Assembly: GCA_030123625.1 (NCBI GenBank)
Contig: CP126121.1
Span: 3,946,179 to 4,010,178 of the forward strand
Direction of reading: 5' to 3'
Origin: Nitrospira sp.
GTDB taxonomy: Bacteria; Nitrospirota; Nitrospiria; Nitrospirales; Nitrospiraceae
DNA length: 64,000 bases
Under the pieces are notes generated by a model. The model was not told the DNA's origin and made no database searches. It saw only the letters and a list, made by a program, of their open reading frames with translations. Shown piece after piece: positions 8,861 to 17,620 of the stretch. Within the stretch, counting starts at the first letter, position 1. Each line of letters begins with the position of its first letter. Both the position numbers and the translations under genes were made by a program.

Positions 8861-11474
8861 TCTGCGGCGGGCCTTTATTCGTTATTTCGAGGAACAGGGG
8901 CATCAGGCGGTGCCCAGCTCCTCCTTGATTCCCCAGGCGGACCCGACCCTGCTCTTCACCAACGCCGGCATGAATCAATTCAAGCGGGTCTTCCTGGGAG
9001 AAGAACTCCGTCCCTACACGAGAGCCGTATCCGTGCAAAAATGCCTTCGCGCGGGTGGGAAACACAACGATCTTGAAAATGTGGGGTACACCGGGCGCCA
9101 CCATACGTTCTTCGAGATGCTCGGCAACTTTTCGTTCGGTGATTATTTCAAAGACGAGGCCATCAGATTCGGATGGGAGTTTCTGACGCAGACGGTCGGG
9201 CTGCAGAAAGACCGGATGTGGGTGACGATCTTCCGCGAGGACGACGAGGCCGAGAGGTTGTGGAAGAAAATCGGCGTCATGCCGTCGCGTATCGTCCGAT
9301 GCGGCGAAAAAGACAACTTCTGGCAAATGGCGGACACCGGTCCCTGCGGTCCCTGCTCGGAAATTCACTTCGATCAGGGCCCCTCGGTGTCCGGCGATGA
9401 TCGGCCGAACGGCGAGGGCGATCGCGTGATCGAGATCTGGAATCTCGTCTTCATGCAGTACAACCGCGATGCCTCCGGCACGCTCCACCCGTTACCGAAG
9501 CCGAGCATCGACACAGGAATGGGGCTTGAGCGGCTGGCCGCCGTGGCACAGGGAGTCTACAGCAATTACGACAGCGATCTCTTCACGCCGCTGCTGGCGG
9601 CTATCGCCGGACGAGCCGGCACCGAGTACGGCAAAAAGGAATCCTCGGACCGTTCGATGCGTGTGATTGCGGACCATCTGCGCGCCATTACGTTTTTGAT
9701 GACGGATGGCGTGTTGCCTTCGAATGAAGGACGGGGATATGTGTTGCGGCGGATTCTCCGTCGCGCGGCCCGCCATGGCCGCCTGCTCGGCATTGTCGAA
9801 CCTTTTCTGTACGAACTCAGCGCGACGGTCGTGGAGCAGATGGCCGTCGCCTATTCGGAAATGCGCGCGGCCTCCGGCACGATCGCCGAAGCGACCAAAG
9901 GCGAAGAGGAGCGGTTTATCGCGACGCTCGACCAAAGCCTGCCGATTTTGAACGACATGATCGAGCGGGCGAAGGCGGCGAAACAGAGGGTCTTGGCCGG
10001 AGGCGACGTCTTCAAACTCTATGACACCTACGGCTTCCCGATGGACTTGATGACCGAGGTCTGCCGGGAACAGGGCATGACGATCGACGAACCTGGTTTC
10101 AATGCGGCGATCGAAGAGCAGCGGACTCGCGCGCGCAAGACCGGCGGGTTCGAACAAGAAACAGCCAGACCGGCCGTCACGGAGCTGGCCAAACGGATCG
10201 GGACGACGACATTCGTGGGCTATGAGCATTTGGAAAGCGACGGCATCTTGCGGGCGATTCTCAAGGGCGAGCAACTCGTCAAGGAAGCGGTCGAAGGGGA
10301 GACGGTCGAGCTGGCGATGGATGTGACGCCGTTCTATGCCGAAGGCGGCGGGCAGGTCGGAGATCAAGGAACCTTGACGGGTCCCGAAGGAGTGGTGGAT
10401 ATCACGGACACGACGAGGGCGGCACCGACGGTCATCTTGCACAAGGGAACCGTCCGCAAGGGACGTATCCGAGAAGGAACGCTCTTGCACATGACAGTGA
10501 ATGCCTCCATGCGTCGGGACGCCGCGCGCAATCATACGGCGACGCACCTCGTTCATGCGGCCTTGCGCGATTTGCTCGGGCCGCATGTGAAGCAGTATGG
10601 ATCGCTCGTTGCACCCAACCGCCTGCGGTTTGACTTTGCTCATTTTCGGCCGCTTTCGTCCCGTGACATCGACGATCTCGAATCGACGGTGAATGAAGAA
10701 ATCCGCAGGAACGAGGCCGTGCGCACCGAAGTGATGAGCATTCAGGACGCCGTGGCGAACGGCGCCCTGGCGTTCTTCGGCGACAAGTATGGCGAACAGG
10801 TGCGCGTCGTCAGCGTCGAATCGTTCAGCAAAGAATTGTGCGGCGGCACCCATTGCCGGCAGACGGGTGACATCGGGCTCTTCCGCATTGTTTCGGAAGG
10901 GGGCGTGGCGGCCGGCGTGCGTCGCATCGAAGCCCAGACCGGTATCGGCGCGTACGGGCTCATGAAGAAACTCGAAGCCGATGTCCGTGAGCTGTCCGAT
11001 GTATTGAAGGCAGGGCGGTCCGAACTGGTGGCCAAGACCCGCAAGCTGATGGCGCAGCTCAAGGACAAGGAGCGGGAGTTGGAAGAGTTGAAATTGAAAA
11101 TGGCCGGCGGCGCGTCGGTCGCCTCGAACGCTCGGACAGTTGCCGGGGTGACCGTGCATGCGCAGCGGACGGATGGACTGGACGTCAACGGCATGCGAGC
11201 GTTGGCGGATCAGCTCCGCGATAAACTGAAGAGCGGCGTCATCGCGCTCGGCGCAGCGACCGGTGAGGGCAAGGTTTCCCTGCTGGTCGTGGTGACGAAA
11301 GACTTGATCGGCAGGCTCAAAGCCGGCGAACTCATTAAAGCCATGGCGGCCGAGGTGGGTGGAACCGGAGGCGGCCGGCCCGAAATGGCCCAAGCCGGGG
11401 GGAAGGACCCGGCCAAGCTCGACGCCGCGTTGGAAAAGATTTTTGGTCTGGTTGAAACCACCCTCGGGCGGTAG
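8841..11474 (+). CDS. alaS: Alanine--tRNA ligase
   Basis: The full-length 877-aa AlaRS begins LRRAFIRYFEEQGH. It has the class II catalytic core (about residues 1-240, including FTNAGMNQFK), the tRNA-binding middle domain, and the editing domain with the zinc-type motifs HTATH (near residue 560) and CGGTHC (near 670). The C-Ala/DHHA1 tail follows. It charges tRNA-Ala and clears mischarged Ser and Gly. The start ATG 8841 has GAGG upstream and lies inside the end of recX. The order recA-recX-alaS is found in many bacteria. Confidence 0.98.
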   Translation: MKKSATDLRRAFIRYFEEQGHQAVPSSSLIPQADPTLLFTNAGMNQFKRVFLGEELRPYTRAVSVQKCLRAGGKHNDLENVGYTGRHHTFFEMLGNFSFGDYFKDEAIRFGWEFLTQTVGLQKDRMWVTIFREDDEAERLWKKIGVMPSRIVRCGEKDNFWQMADTGPCGPCSEIHFDQGPSVSGDDRPNGEGDRVIEIWNLVFMQYNRDASGTLHPLPKPSIDTGMGLERLAAVAQGVYSNYDSDLFTPLLAAIAGRAGTEYGKKESSDRSMRVIADHLRAITFLMTDGVLPSNEGRGYVLRRILRRAARHGRLLGIVEPFLYELSATVVEQMAVAYSEMRAASGTIAEATKGEEERFIATLDQSLPILNDMIERAKAAKQRVLAGGDVFKLYDTYGFPMDLMTEVCREQGMTIDEPGFNAAIEEQRTRARKTGGFEQETARPAVTELAKRIGTTTFVGYEHLESDGILRAILKGEQLVKEAVEGETVELAMDVTPFYAEGGGQVGDQGTLTGPEGVVDITDTTRAAPTVILHKGTVRKGRIREGTLLHMTVNASMRRDAARNHTATHLVHAALRDLLGPHVKQYGSLVAPNRLRFDFAHFRPLSSRDIDDLESTVNEEIRRNEAVRTEVMSIQDAVANGALAFFGDKYGEQVRVVSVESFSKELCGGTHCRQTGDIGLFRIVSEGGVAAGVRRIEAQTGIGAYGLMKKLEADVRELSDVLKAGRSELVAKTRKLMAQLKDKERELEELKLKMAGGASVASNARTVAGVTVHAQRTDGLDVNGMRALADQLRDKLKSGVIALGAATGEGKVSLLVVVTKDLIGRLKAGELIKAMAAEVGGTGGGRPEMAQAGGKDPAKLDAALEKIFGLVETTLGR

Positions 11475-11478
11475 AATC

Positions 11479-12063
11479 ATGCCTGGCCGCATTCTCGCGC
11501 TCGATTACGGCACCAAGCGGATCGGCGTCGCGCTCAGCGACGAATTGGGCTGGACGGCGCAGCCGCTCGAAACCTTCGAACGAAGGACGCTGGATCGGGA
11601 TGTCGTCCATATCGCCGCGCTGGTCGAATCGCACAGTGTGGAGCGGGTGGTGTTGGGATTGCCGCTTCAGTTGGACGGACGGGAAGGGCCGGCCGTTCGG
11701 GCGATGCGCGAGTTTACAGACAAACTGGAAGCGAGCTTGCCCGTGCCGGTCGTCCTATGGGACGAACGGATGACGACCAAAGCGGCGGAAGAATTGTTGA
11801 TCGCCGCCGATGTCGGTCGGAAAAAACGAAAAGGAATCGTCGATCGTATTGCAGCCGCGATTCTTCTGCGAAGTTACCTTGAAGCGCAGGACCAGGTCTC
11901 CGTCCAATCCGCCGGAGGCGAGTGTGCCGAGGAGGCGCTGGAAGAGTGCAAGGGATTATCTCCTGACGACCGATCCTATGACGCTGCGTCGAATCCTCAT
12001 CGTATTGATCGCCATCGTCGCTCTCGCCGGCGTGGCCGGGTATCAGATGATTCGGTGGGCTGA
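11479..12063 (+). CDS. ruvX: Putative pre-16S rRNA nuclease / Holliday junction resolvase-like protein (RuvX/YqgF), with extended tail
   Basis: The core (residues 1-135) is a complete YqgF RNase H-like fold. It has LALDYGTKRIGVALSD with the first acidic residue, GLPLQLDG, the glutamate in WDERMTT, and DRIAAAILLRSYLE with the last Asp. The family normally stops there at about 140 aa. This frame runs another 59 residues of Arg/Asp/Ser-rich sequence. The last 86 bases overlap mltG in another frame, so the tail looks non-homologous. ATG 11479 is 5 bases after the alaS stop, so the two are coupled. The tail may be real read-on or the result of an ancestral frameshift. Confidence 0.9.
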   Translation: MPGRILALDYGTKRIGVALSDELGWTAQPLETFERRTLDRDVVHIAALVESHSVERVVLGLPLQLDGREGPAVRAMREFTDKLEASLPVPVVLWDERMTTKAAEELLIAADVGRKKRKGIVDRIAAAILLRSYLEAQDQVSVQSAGGECAEEALEECKGLSPDDRSYDAASNPHRIDRHRRSRRRGRVSDDSVG

Positions 12064-13060
12064 AGCGCCCGCCCTTTCCGAGTCCGATCACCCCCCGCAG
12101 AAAATCGTCGTGATCCCTGAAGGCGCGACGTTTCAACAAACAGCGGCCTTGCTCGAGCGGGAACAACTGATCAGGAGCCGTTCGGCGTTTCTGCTTCTGG
12201 GAAAAGCCCAAGAGGCGGATCGCAAGATTCATCCCGGCGAGTATGAATTCAACGCCGCCATGGCCCCCGCCGAGATGCTTGCCAAGCTGCTTGCCGGACG
12301 GGTGGTGCTTCATTCCATTACGATTCCCGAAGGATATACGATCACTCAAATCGCCGATGTACTGGACGAACATCGCATCACGACTCGCGCGGAATTTGTT
12401 CGATTGGCTCTGGACAAATCCTTCGTCAAAACGTTGGGAATTTCCGCGGATACGGCCGAAGGGTACCTGTACCCCGACACCTATCGTTTTGCCAGGCCGA
12501 CGGCTGCCAAAGACGTCATCAAAACCATGGTGGAGCAACTCGGGCATATCATGACTCAGGAATGGCAGGCACGGGCCAAAGACATTCGTTTGACGGTGCA
12601 TGAAGTGTTGACCCTCGCTTCAGTGATCGAGAAAGAAACCGGCATCGGAGACGAACGCCCCCACATCTCCTCCGTGTTCCATAATCGGTTGAAGAAACAT
12701 ATTCCCCTGCAGAGCGACCCGACGGTGATCTACGGTCTGCCGAGTTTCGATGGAAACCTTCATAAAAGGGATCTCACCCACCCCAGCCCCTACAATACCT
12801 ACCGGTGGGCCGGTCTGCCGCCCGGGCCGATCGCCAACCCCGGCGCCCAGTCGATCCGTGCCGCCTTGTATCCCGTGCCTTCTGCGTATCTCTACTTTGT
12901 CTCGAAGAATGACGGAACGCATCAATTCTCCGCGACGCTCGTGGAACATAACAAAGCGGTGGAAAAGTACCAGAAGCGTCCCTTCCGACGAGGAAATCGC
13001 TCGCAGACCTTTATGACTCCCGATGGCGGACAGACACACGGCAAGGAAGGAGTATCGTAA
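11978..13060 (+). CDS. mltG: Endolytic murein transglycosylase MltG (YceG)
   Basis: From ATG 11978 the protein is 360 aa. A membrane anchor (LRRILIVLIAIVALAGVAGY) comes first, then a LysM-like segment with VVIPEGATFQQTAALLE, then the YceG catalytic domain. The catalytic Glu is in LASVIEKETG. DPTVIYGLP and the YNTYRWAGLPPGPIANPG signature complete it. It cuts nascent glycan strands in the inner membrane and helps set their length. The frame stays open upstream to 11810, including a basic stretch inside ruvX, so a longer cytoplasmic N-terminus from a GTG is possible. It is followed after 3 bases by deoC. Confidence 0.93.
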   Translation: MTLRRILIVLIAIVALAGVAGYQMIRWAEAPALSESDHPPQKIVVIPEGATFQQTAALLEREQLIRSRSAFLLLGKAQEADRKIHPGEYEFNAAMAPAEMLAKLLAGRVVLHSITIPEGYTITQIADVLDEHRITTRAEFVRLALDKSFVKTLGISADTAEGYLYPDTYRFARPTAAKDVIKTMVEQLGHIMTQEWQARAKDIRLTVHEVLTLASVIEKETGIGDERPHISSVFHNRLKKHIPLQSDPTVIYGLPSFDGNLHKRDLTHPSPYNTYRWAGLPPGPIANPGAQSIRAALYPVPSAYLYFVSKNDGTHQFSATLVEHNKAVEKYQKRPFRRGNRSQTFMTPDGGQTHGKEGVS

Positions 13061-13063
13061 CGC

Positions 13064-13741
13064 ATGTCAGGATGGAATCTCCCTGCTCTGATCGACCACA
13101 CGGTATTGAGACCGGATGCGACGAAGGTCGAGGTGCTTCGGTTGTGTGAAGAGGCAAAGGTCAACGGGTTCACGGTCATCTTTGTCCCACCCTGTTACCT
13201 CGATGAGGCGGTGGAGGCAGTGGCCGGAACCGGCATTCGCGTCGGCATTCCCATCGGGTTTCCGTTAGGGGGGCACAGCACCACGATCAAGGTGGCCGAA
13301 GCCGTCGAGGCCGTGCAGCGGGGCGCAACGGTATTGGACATGGTGTTGAATATCAGCAGACTGAAGTCGGCCGATCATGATTATGTGCGGACGGACATCG
13401 CTGAGGTCGTGAAGGCGACCGAGGGTGTCGAGCATAAAGTGATCCTAGAAACCTGTTATCTCACGCCTCAGGAGAAACGAACGGCCTGTCGTTTGGTCGT
13501 GGAAGCCGGGGCCGACTATGTGAAGACGTCAACCGGCTTCGGAGCTGCGGGGGCGACGGTCGAGGATGTGCGATTGTTAAGGGAGGCCGTCGCGGGGCGG
13601 GTCAAGGTCAAGGCCTCGGGCGGCATTCGCGATTGGAAAACGACGCGCGCAATGCTGGAAGCGGGAGCCGATAGGATCGGAACCAGTGCCGGTCTCAAGA
13701 TCATCCATGAATGGCGGGCGGCGATACAGAAACAAGAATAA
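13064..13741 (+). CDS. deoC: Deoxyribose-phosphate aldolase
   Basis: A 225-aa TIM-barrel aldolase. LIDHTVLRPDAT at the start, the reactive Schiff-base lysine in YVKTSTGF and the second lysine in VKVKASGGIR identify DeoC. It cleaves 2-deoxyribose-5-phosphate to glyceraldehyde-3-phosphate and acetaldehyde. GGAAGGAG sits 11 bases before ATG 13064. It forms the end of the recA-mltG gene run. The phosphopentomutase gene that supplies its substrate follows after a gap of 176 bases, so the two make a nucleoside-salvage pair. Confidence 0.96.
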   Translation: MSGWNLPALIDHTVLRPDATKVEVLRLCEEAKVNGFTVIFVPPCYLDEAVEAVAGTGIRVGIPIGFPLGGHSTTIKVAEAVEAVQRGATVLDMVLNISRLKSADHDYVRTDIAEVVKATEGVEHKVILETCYLTPQEKRTACRLVVEAGADYVKTSTGFGAAGATVEDVRLLREAVAGRVKVKASGGIRDWKTTRAMLEAGADRIGTSAGLKIIHEWRAAIQKQE

Positions 13742-13917
13742 AGTCGCGCTGAGGTGAGGCCTGGATTGTGGTTCCACTGCGCAACGACGCAAACATGTTT
13801 GCACCGGCATCTATTGTTTGATCGAGCGGTCTAACAGCCGTCCCTCTCCTACCTAGGTACACATGTCGGTCCCATACGCATCTATGTCGGACTCAGGAGA
13901 CTTGGTATAGTTCACTG

Positions 13918-15063
13918 ATGATCAATCGAGTCATTCTGTTGGTGGTTGATGGGTTTGGGGTGGGTGCGTTGCCGGACGGCGATGCCGACGCGAACACCAT
14001 CGGGCACCTGGCCGAGACGGCCGATGGACTGAATGTACCCAATTTCGAGATGCTCGGGTTGGGGCATATCGCTTCGATCAAAGGCGTACGAGCCATGGTT
14101 CAGCCGAACGGTTGTTTTGGGCGGCTTGAGTTCGCCTCTCCGGGTAAAGATTCTGTCGTCGGATACTGGGAAATCGGCGGGGTGATTCAGACAGAAGCCC
14201 AGGCGGTCTGCAGGTCCGGCATTCCAGCCACAATCGTCGACATCGTTGAACAGCTCTTCGGTAGAAAATCGATCGGCCGAGGCATCTCGTCCATGGGAGT
14301 GATGCTTCGGCGACATAGTATGGAGCATATGGCCACGGGAGCGCCTCTTCTGTGGACGGACGGAGACAATACGTGCCTGTTGGCCATGCATGAGTCGCTC
14401 ATGGCCCCGGTGGAATTTCAACAGCGATGTCGCGAGGTCCGGAAAGCGGTGAAAGATGCGGGAATTCTCATTCGTGTCATCGGGCAGCCGCTCATCGGCG
14501 GGCATGACTTGCTTCGGCCGCAGGTCGGACGAAAGGACTTTGTGGTCGAGCCACCGGGTGTGACGATGTTGGATGTCTTGAGCCGGTCAGGCCAGATCGT
14601 GATGGGGGTCGGAAAGGTCTATGATCTCTTTAGCGGGCGAGGATTGACGAAATCCTTCCCGGTGGCGTCGGGGATGGCGGCGTTTGATGCAGTCATCGGG
14701 ATGTTGAACAAAGTGCCTCGTGGTCTCATCTGCGCCAGCCTGGACCTGCTGTCCGAAGATGCGGTACAGTCAGCGACAGCCGTACAGGAATGTGATCGTC
14801 GTCTGCCTGAGTTGTTCGAACGGTTGCGTCTCGGCGACATGGTCATTGTGACGGGCGATCACGGGAGAGATTTCTCATTGCCTGGACGGACGTCCACTCG
14901 AGAGTATGTTCCGGTCTTCGCGAGCGGACCAAAACTCGCGCAAGGCGTCGATTTAGGGACGAGGCCGACTGCGGCGGATGTGGGGCAGACGATCGTGGAG
15001 GCACTTCGAGCCGAGCGATTACCGGTTGGTGAGAGTTTCTTGGATGCGCTCAGGCCGGGATAG
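13918..15063 (+). CDS. deoB: Phosphopentomutase-like metalloenzyme
   Basis: A 381-aa protein of the alkaline phosphatase superfamily. It has metal ligands in LLVVDGFGVGALPD and TGDHGRDF, and the NTIGHLAE and HDLLRPQ blocks of phosphopentomutase. DeoB interconverts (deoxy)ribose-1-phosphate and 5-phosphate, feeding DeoC next door. The nucleophile region usually reads DTxTGHWE. Here it is DSVVGYWE, so Ser replaces the phosphorylated Thr and Tyr replaces His. Ser is the nucleophile in the related iPGM, so the enzyme could still work, but substrate specificity may differ. Confidence 0.85.
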   Translation: MINRVILLVVDGFGVGALPDGDADANTIGHLAETADGLNVPNFEMLGLGHIASIKGVRAMVQPNGCFGRLEFASPGKDSVVGYWEIGGVIQTEAQAVCRSGIPATIVDIVEQLFGRKSIGRGISSMGVMLRRHSMEHMATGAPLLWTDGDNTCLLAMHESLMAPVEFQQRCREVRKAVKDAGILIRVIGQPLIGGHDLLRPQVGRKDFVVEPPGVTMLDVLSRSGQIVMGVGKVYDLFSGRGLTKSFPVASGMAAFDAVIGMLNKVPRGLICASLDLLSEDAVQSATAVQECDRRLPELFERLRLGDMVIVTGDHGRDFSLPGRTSTREYVPVFASGPKLAQGVDLGTRPTAADVGQTIVEALRAERLPVGESFLDALRPG

Positions 15064-15100
15064 TTTATGAGCGAAGAGGTGAAGGGTTAGGCGCGAAGCG

Positions 15101-15140
15101 ATGAATGGTTAATGGTCGATGGAGACGGTGAATGGTTGAT
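15101..15140 (+). repeat. Short degenerate tandem words between deoB and the RidA gene
   Basis: The word TGAATGGTTAATGG recurs in slightly changed forms (ATGGTTAATGGTCGATGG, then GTGAATGGTTGATG) within about 40 bases. This is imperfect tandem repetition of a 10-12 base unit. No function is evident. Confidence 0.4.
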
Positions 15141-15166
15141 GAAAAGAAAGCGAATGGCATGAGGCA

Positions 15167-15631
15167 ATGGTCGTTGAGAACAGACTGAAACAACTGGGGT
15201 TGACGCTGCCGGCTCCTCCGAAGCCTGTCGCAAACTATGTGCCGGTAGTGAGGACGGGGAATCTGCTGTTTCTCTCCGGTGTATTACCTTCACACGAGGG
15301 CCGGCTTGTTATGACCGGCAAGCTGGGGGAGATTCTCACAGTCGAACAGGGAATTGAAGCGGCGAGAGTAGCGGTGCTGAACGGCCTCAGTATCGTCCGG
15401 AGCGAAGCCGGATCGCTGGATCGAGTCAAGCGGATCGTCAAGATGGTCGGCTATATCGCCTCGGCTTCCGGCTTTACCGATCAACCGCAAGTTCTCAATG
15501 GTGCATCCGATCTGCTCGTGTCCGTGTTCGGAGATGCAGGCCGCCATGCACGAGTCGCCGTGGGTGCCGCGGAGTTGCCACGCCAGGCGCCTCTCGAAAT
15601 CGAATTGATCGTGGAGGTGCGTTCGTCATAG
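15167..15631 (+). CDS. RidA/YjgF-like enamine deaminase family protein
   Basis: A 154-aa protein of the chorismate-mutase-like fold. It begins ENRLKQLGLTLPAPPKPVANY and carries GNLLFLSGVLP and HARVAVGAAELPRQAPLEIELIVE. The last of these holds the family's substrate-binding arginine region. RidA proteins clear reactive enamine or imine intermediates. This one belongs to the slightly longer YjgH-like subgroup with an N-terminal LxxLG segment. It stands alone, about 100 bases after deoB. The start ATG 15167 lacks a strong ribosome site. Confidence 0.85.
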   Translation: MVVENRLKQLGLTLPAPPKPVANYVPVVRTGNLLFLSGVLPSHEGRLVMTGKLGEILTVEQGIEAARVAVLNGLSIVRSEAGSLDRVKRIVKMVGYIASASGFTDQPQVLNGASDLLVSVFGDAGRHARVAVGAAELPRQAPLEIELIVEVRSS

Positions 15632-15650
15632 TCACATACCGCCCTAGGGA

Positions 15651-15679
15651 AAGCCCTGGTTTTCATCGCCAGGGGTTTA
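15651..15679 (+). terminator. Possible terminator hairpin after the RidA gene
   Basis: CCCTGG and CCAGGG pair around a 9-base loop, followed by a short TTT run, about 20 bases beyond the RidA stop. The stem is only 6 bp, so support is modest. Confidence 0.4.
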
Positions 15680-15747
15680 CCGAGACTGGGGCATGCAATA
15701 AGCTGCTGCTCTCTGCCCGCTTCTTTCGAGTCAAAGGGTTCTCTTCC

Positions 15748-17508
15748 ATGCATGAGGCCAAGGCTGCCGATCCTTCTCTCGAAGCGTGTATTCCTGATTC
15801 CGAGACATGTGGTCGTCAAGCAAGGATATCAGTAGAGAGGCGAGAAACGCCGGAGCCGCTTCCTTCCGAGTGGTATGATCTGCAGCGCATGAATCTTCAA
15901 GCTTGGAATTCCGTGGAGGAGTCGTACCGGACCGGCGTGCCCAGTGATTGGTACTATCGGACTTCCAAGTGGTTTGCCGCTACGGTGACGCTCATCGCCG
16001 TGCTGGTACTCGTGGGTTGGACGTTCCATATCAACCGACTCATCAGTGTGTTTCCTGACTTTGCCTCGATGAAAATCGCCACGGCAATCGGCCTGCTGCT
16101 CTTGGCCGGTGCTCTGTTATTGCTCAATCCGCATATCGTCCGTCCTGACCAAATCGGCACCCGCCTTCGGAACGGTATGGTGTTCGTATTGGCGGCGACG
16201 GCGGGTCTGCTGGGACTCGGCACCTTGCTCGGATATGTTACGCATCATGAAGGAGAGACAGTGCCTCCCACATGGGCGGCGCCGACAACGGCCCTCTGTT
16301 TTGTGCTTCTCGGAGGAGCCGTTCCTGCTTCGATGAAGCAGAATGTTCGGCACGATGTCTCTCAAAGTTTGGCCGCTGTGGTGATGTTCATTTGTTCGCT
16401 CGTCGTGCTGGGGTATCTCTTTCACAAGCAATCGCTCTATGCCATACCGTCGTACAAGTCGATGGCGGTGCATACGGCCGTCTCCTTTGTGTTGCTGAGC
16501 CTCGCCTTGCTCTGTCTCCGTCCCGATCGAGGGTTGATGAAAACGGCGACAGCCGGCACGGCGGGAGGTTCCATGCTGCAGCGCATGGTCCCGTTGATGG
16601 TGGGGATGGTTCTCATCATCGGATGGGTCCATCAGATGGGAGAAACGGCCGGATTGTACAATGGCCGCTTCAGCCTCCTCATGGCTGTTGGGCTGAGTGT
16701 CATCGGTTTCAGCGTCATTCTATGGACGGTCGCGAGGACCTTGAATCAGATCGATGCGGCAAAGGATCTGAGCGAGCGGCGTTTACAGTACGCCATCACA
16801 CAACTTCGCGCGTCCGATGAACAAAAGACCCGACTCCTCTACACGGTAAGCCATGAGTATCGCACTCCACTGAACGGGATCATCGGGATCAGCCGGTTCT
16901 TGCTGAATCGTGTGGACGGTCCGTTGACACCGGAGCAGGACAAGCAAATCGGGATGGTGCAGGCAGGAGCCCAGCAACTGTTGACCCTCATCGATACGAT
17001 GCTGGATCTCAATACAATCAAGACCGGTAAACTGCAACCGGCATTCCGCCGATGCACGGTATCCTCATTGTTCCAAAGCCTACGTGCCGCTGCTGAATTG
17101 TTTCCTTCACGACCCGGCGTCAGTCTCGTCATACAGGAGTCTGATTCACTGCCGGAATTGATGACCGACGATACCCTCTTGAGCCGCATTCTCTACAATT
17201 TTGTCCACAATGCGGTGAAATATACCGAGCGGGGTCCGATCACCGTCTCCGCCGAGTCGGTCTCACATGGGCGGGCTATTCGTTTTGTCGTGCGCGACAG
17301 CGGAATCGGCATCGCGCCCGAAGATCAGGCGCGCATCTTCGAGGAATTTTTCCAAATCCGTCATCCCTTGCAACGGCGAACGAGAGGACAAGGCCTGGGC
17401 CTCGCGTTGTGTAAACGGCTCGCCGATGTGCTCGGGGCGATTATCACGGTTGAGAGTCAGCTCGGGAAAGGCTCGACCTTTTCGGTCACGGTGCCCTGTG
17501 AACAATGA
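15748..17508 (+). CDS. Membrane-bound sensor histidine kinase
   Basis: A 586-aa protein. An N-terminal cytoplasmic stretch (about 70 residues) is followed by roughly eight hydrophobic segments (about residues 75-330), which form an integral membrane sensor domain of unknown ligand. A short coiled linker leads to HisKA, with the phospho-accepting His in VSHEYRTPLNG, and then to HATPase_c with the N box NFVHNAVKYTE, G1 DSGIGIAP and G2 GQGLGLAL. It should autophosphorylate and pass phosphate to a receiver. No cognate regulator is fused to it, but the next gene carries two receiver domains. Starts at 15748 or at a Met near residue 49 are both possible. Confidence 0.88.
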   Translation: MHEAKAADPSLEACIPDSETCGRQARISVERRETPEPLPSEWYDLQRMNLQAWNSVEESYRTGVPSDWYYRTSKWFAATVTLIAVLVLVGWTFHINRLISVFPDFASMKIATAIGLLLLAGALLLLNPHIVRPDQIGTRLRNGMVFVLAATAGLLGLGTLLGYVTHHEGETVPPTWAAPTTALCFVLLGGAVPASMKQNVRHDVSQSLAAVVMFICSLVVLGYLFHKQSLYAIPSYKSMAVHTAVSFVLLSLALLCLRPDRGLMKTATAGTAGGSMLQRMVPLMVGMVLIIGWVHQMGETAGLYNGRFSLLMAVGLSVIGFSVILWTVARTLNQIDAAKDLSERRLQYAITQLRASDEQKTRLLYTVSHEYRTPLNGIIGISRFLLNRVDGPLTPEQDKQIGMVQAGAQQLLTLIDTMLDLNTIKTGKLQPAFRRCTVSSLFQSLRAAAELFPSRPGVSLVIQESDSLPELMTDDTLLSRILYNFVHNAVKYTERGPITVSAESVSHGRAIRFVVRDSGIGIAPEDQARIFEEFFQIRHPLQRRTRGQGLGLALCKRLADVLGAIITVESQLGKGSTFSVTVPCEQ

Positions 17509-17620
17509 ACATCGGGGGCAGTGGTCGAAGATGGACGGCGGAACAGGAGCATCCGGTTATGGTTGAGAACTGGAGAGGCGAAATGCCGACTCGGTCACCG
17601 ATGAATCCCGCGAGGTCGAT

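Noticed and set aside
9492..11492. 666-codon minus-strand frame opposite alaS
   Set aside because: A shadow of the GC-rich alaS coding strand; the plus-strand AlaRS domains explain the region.
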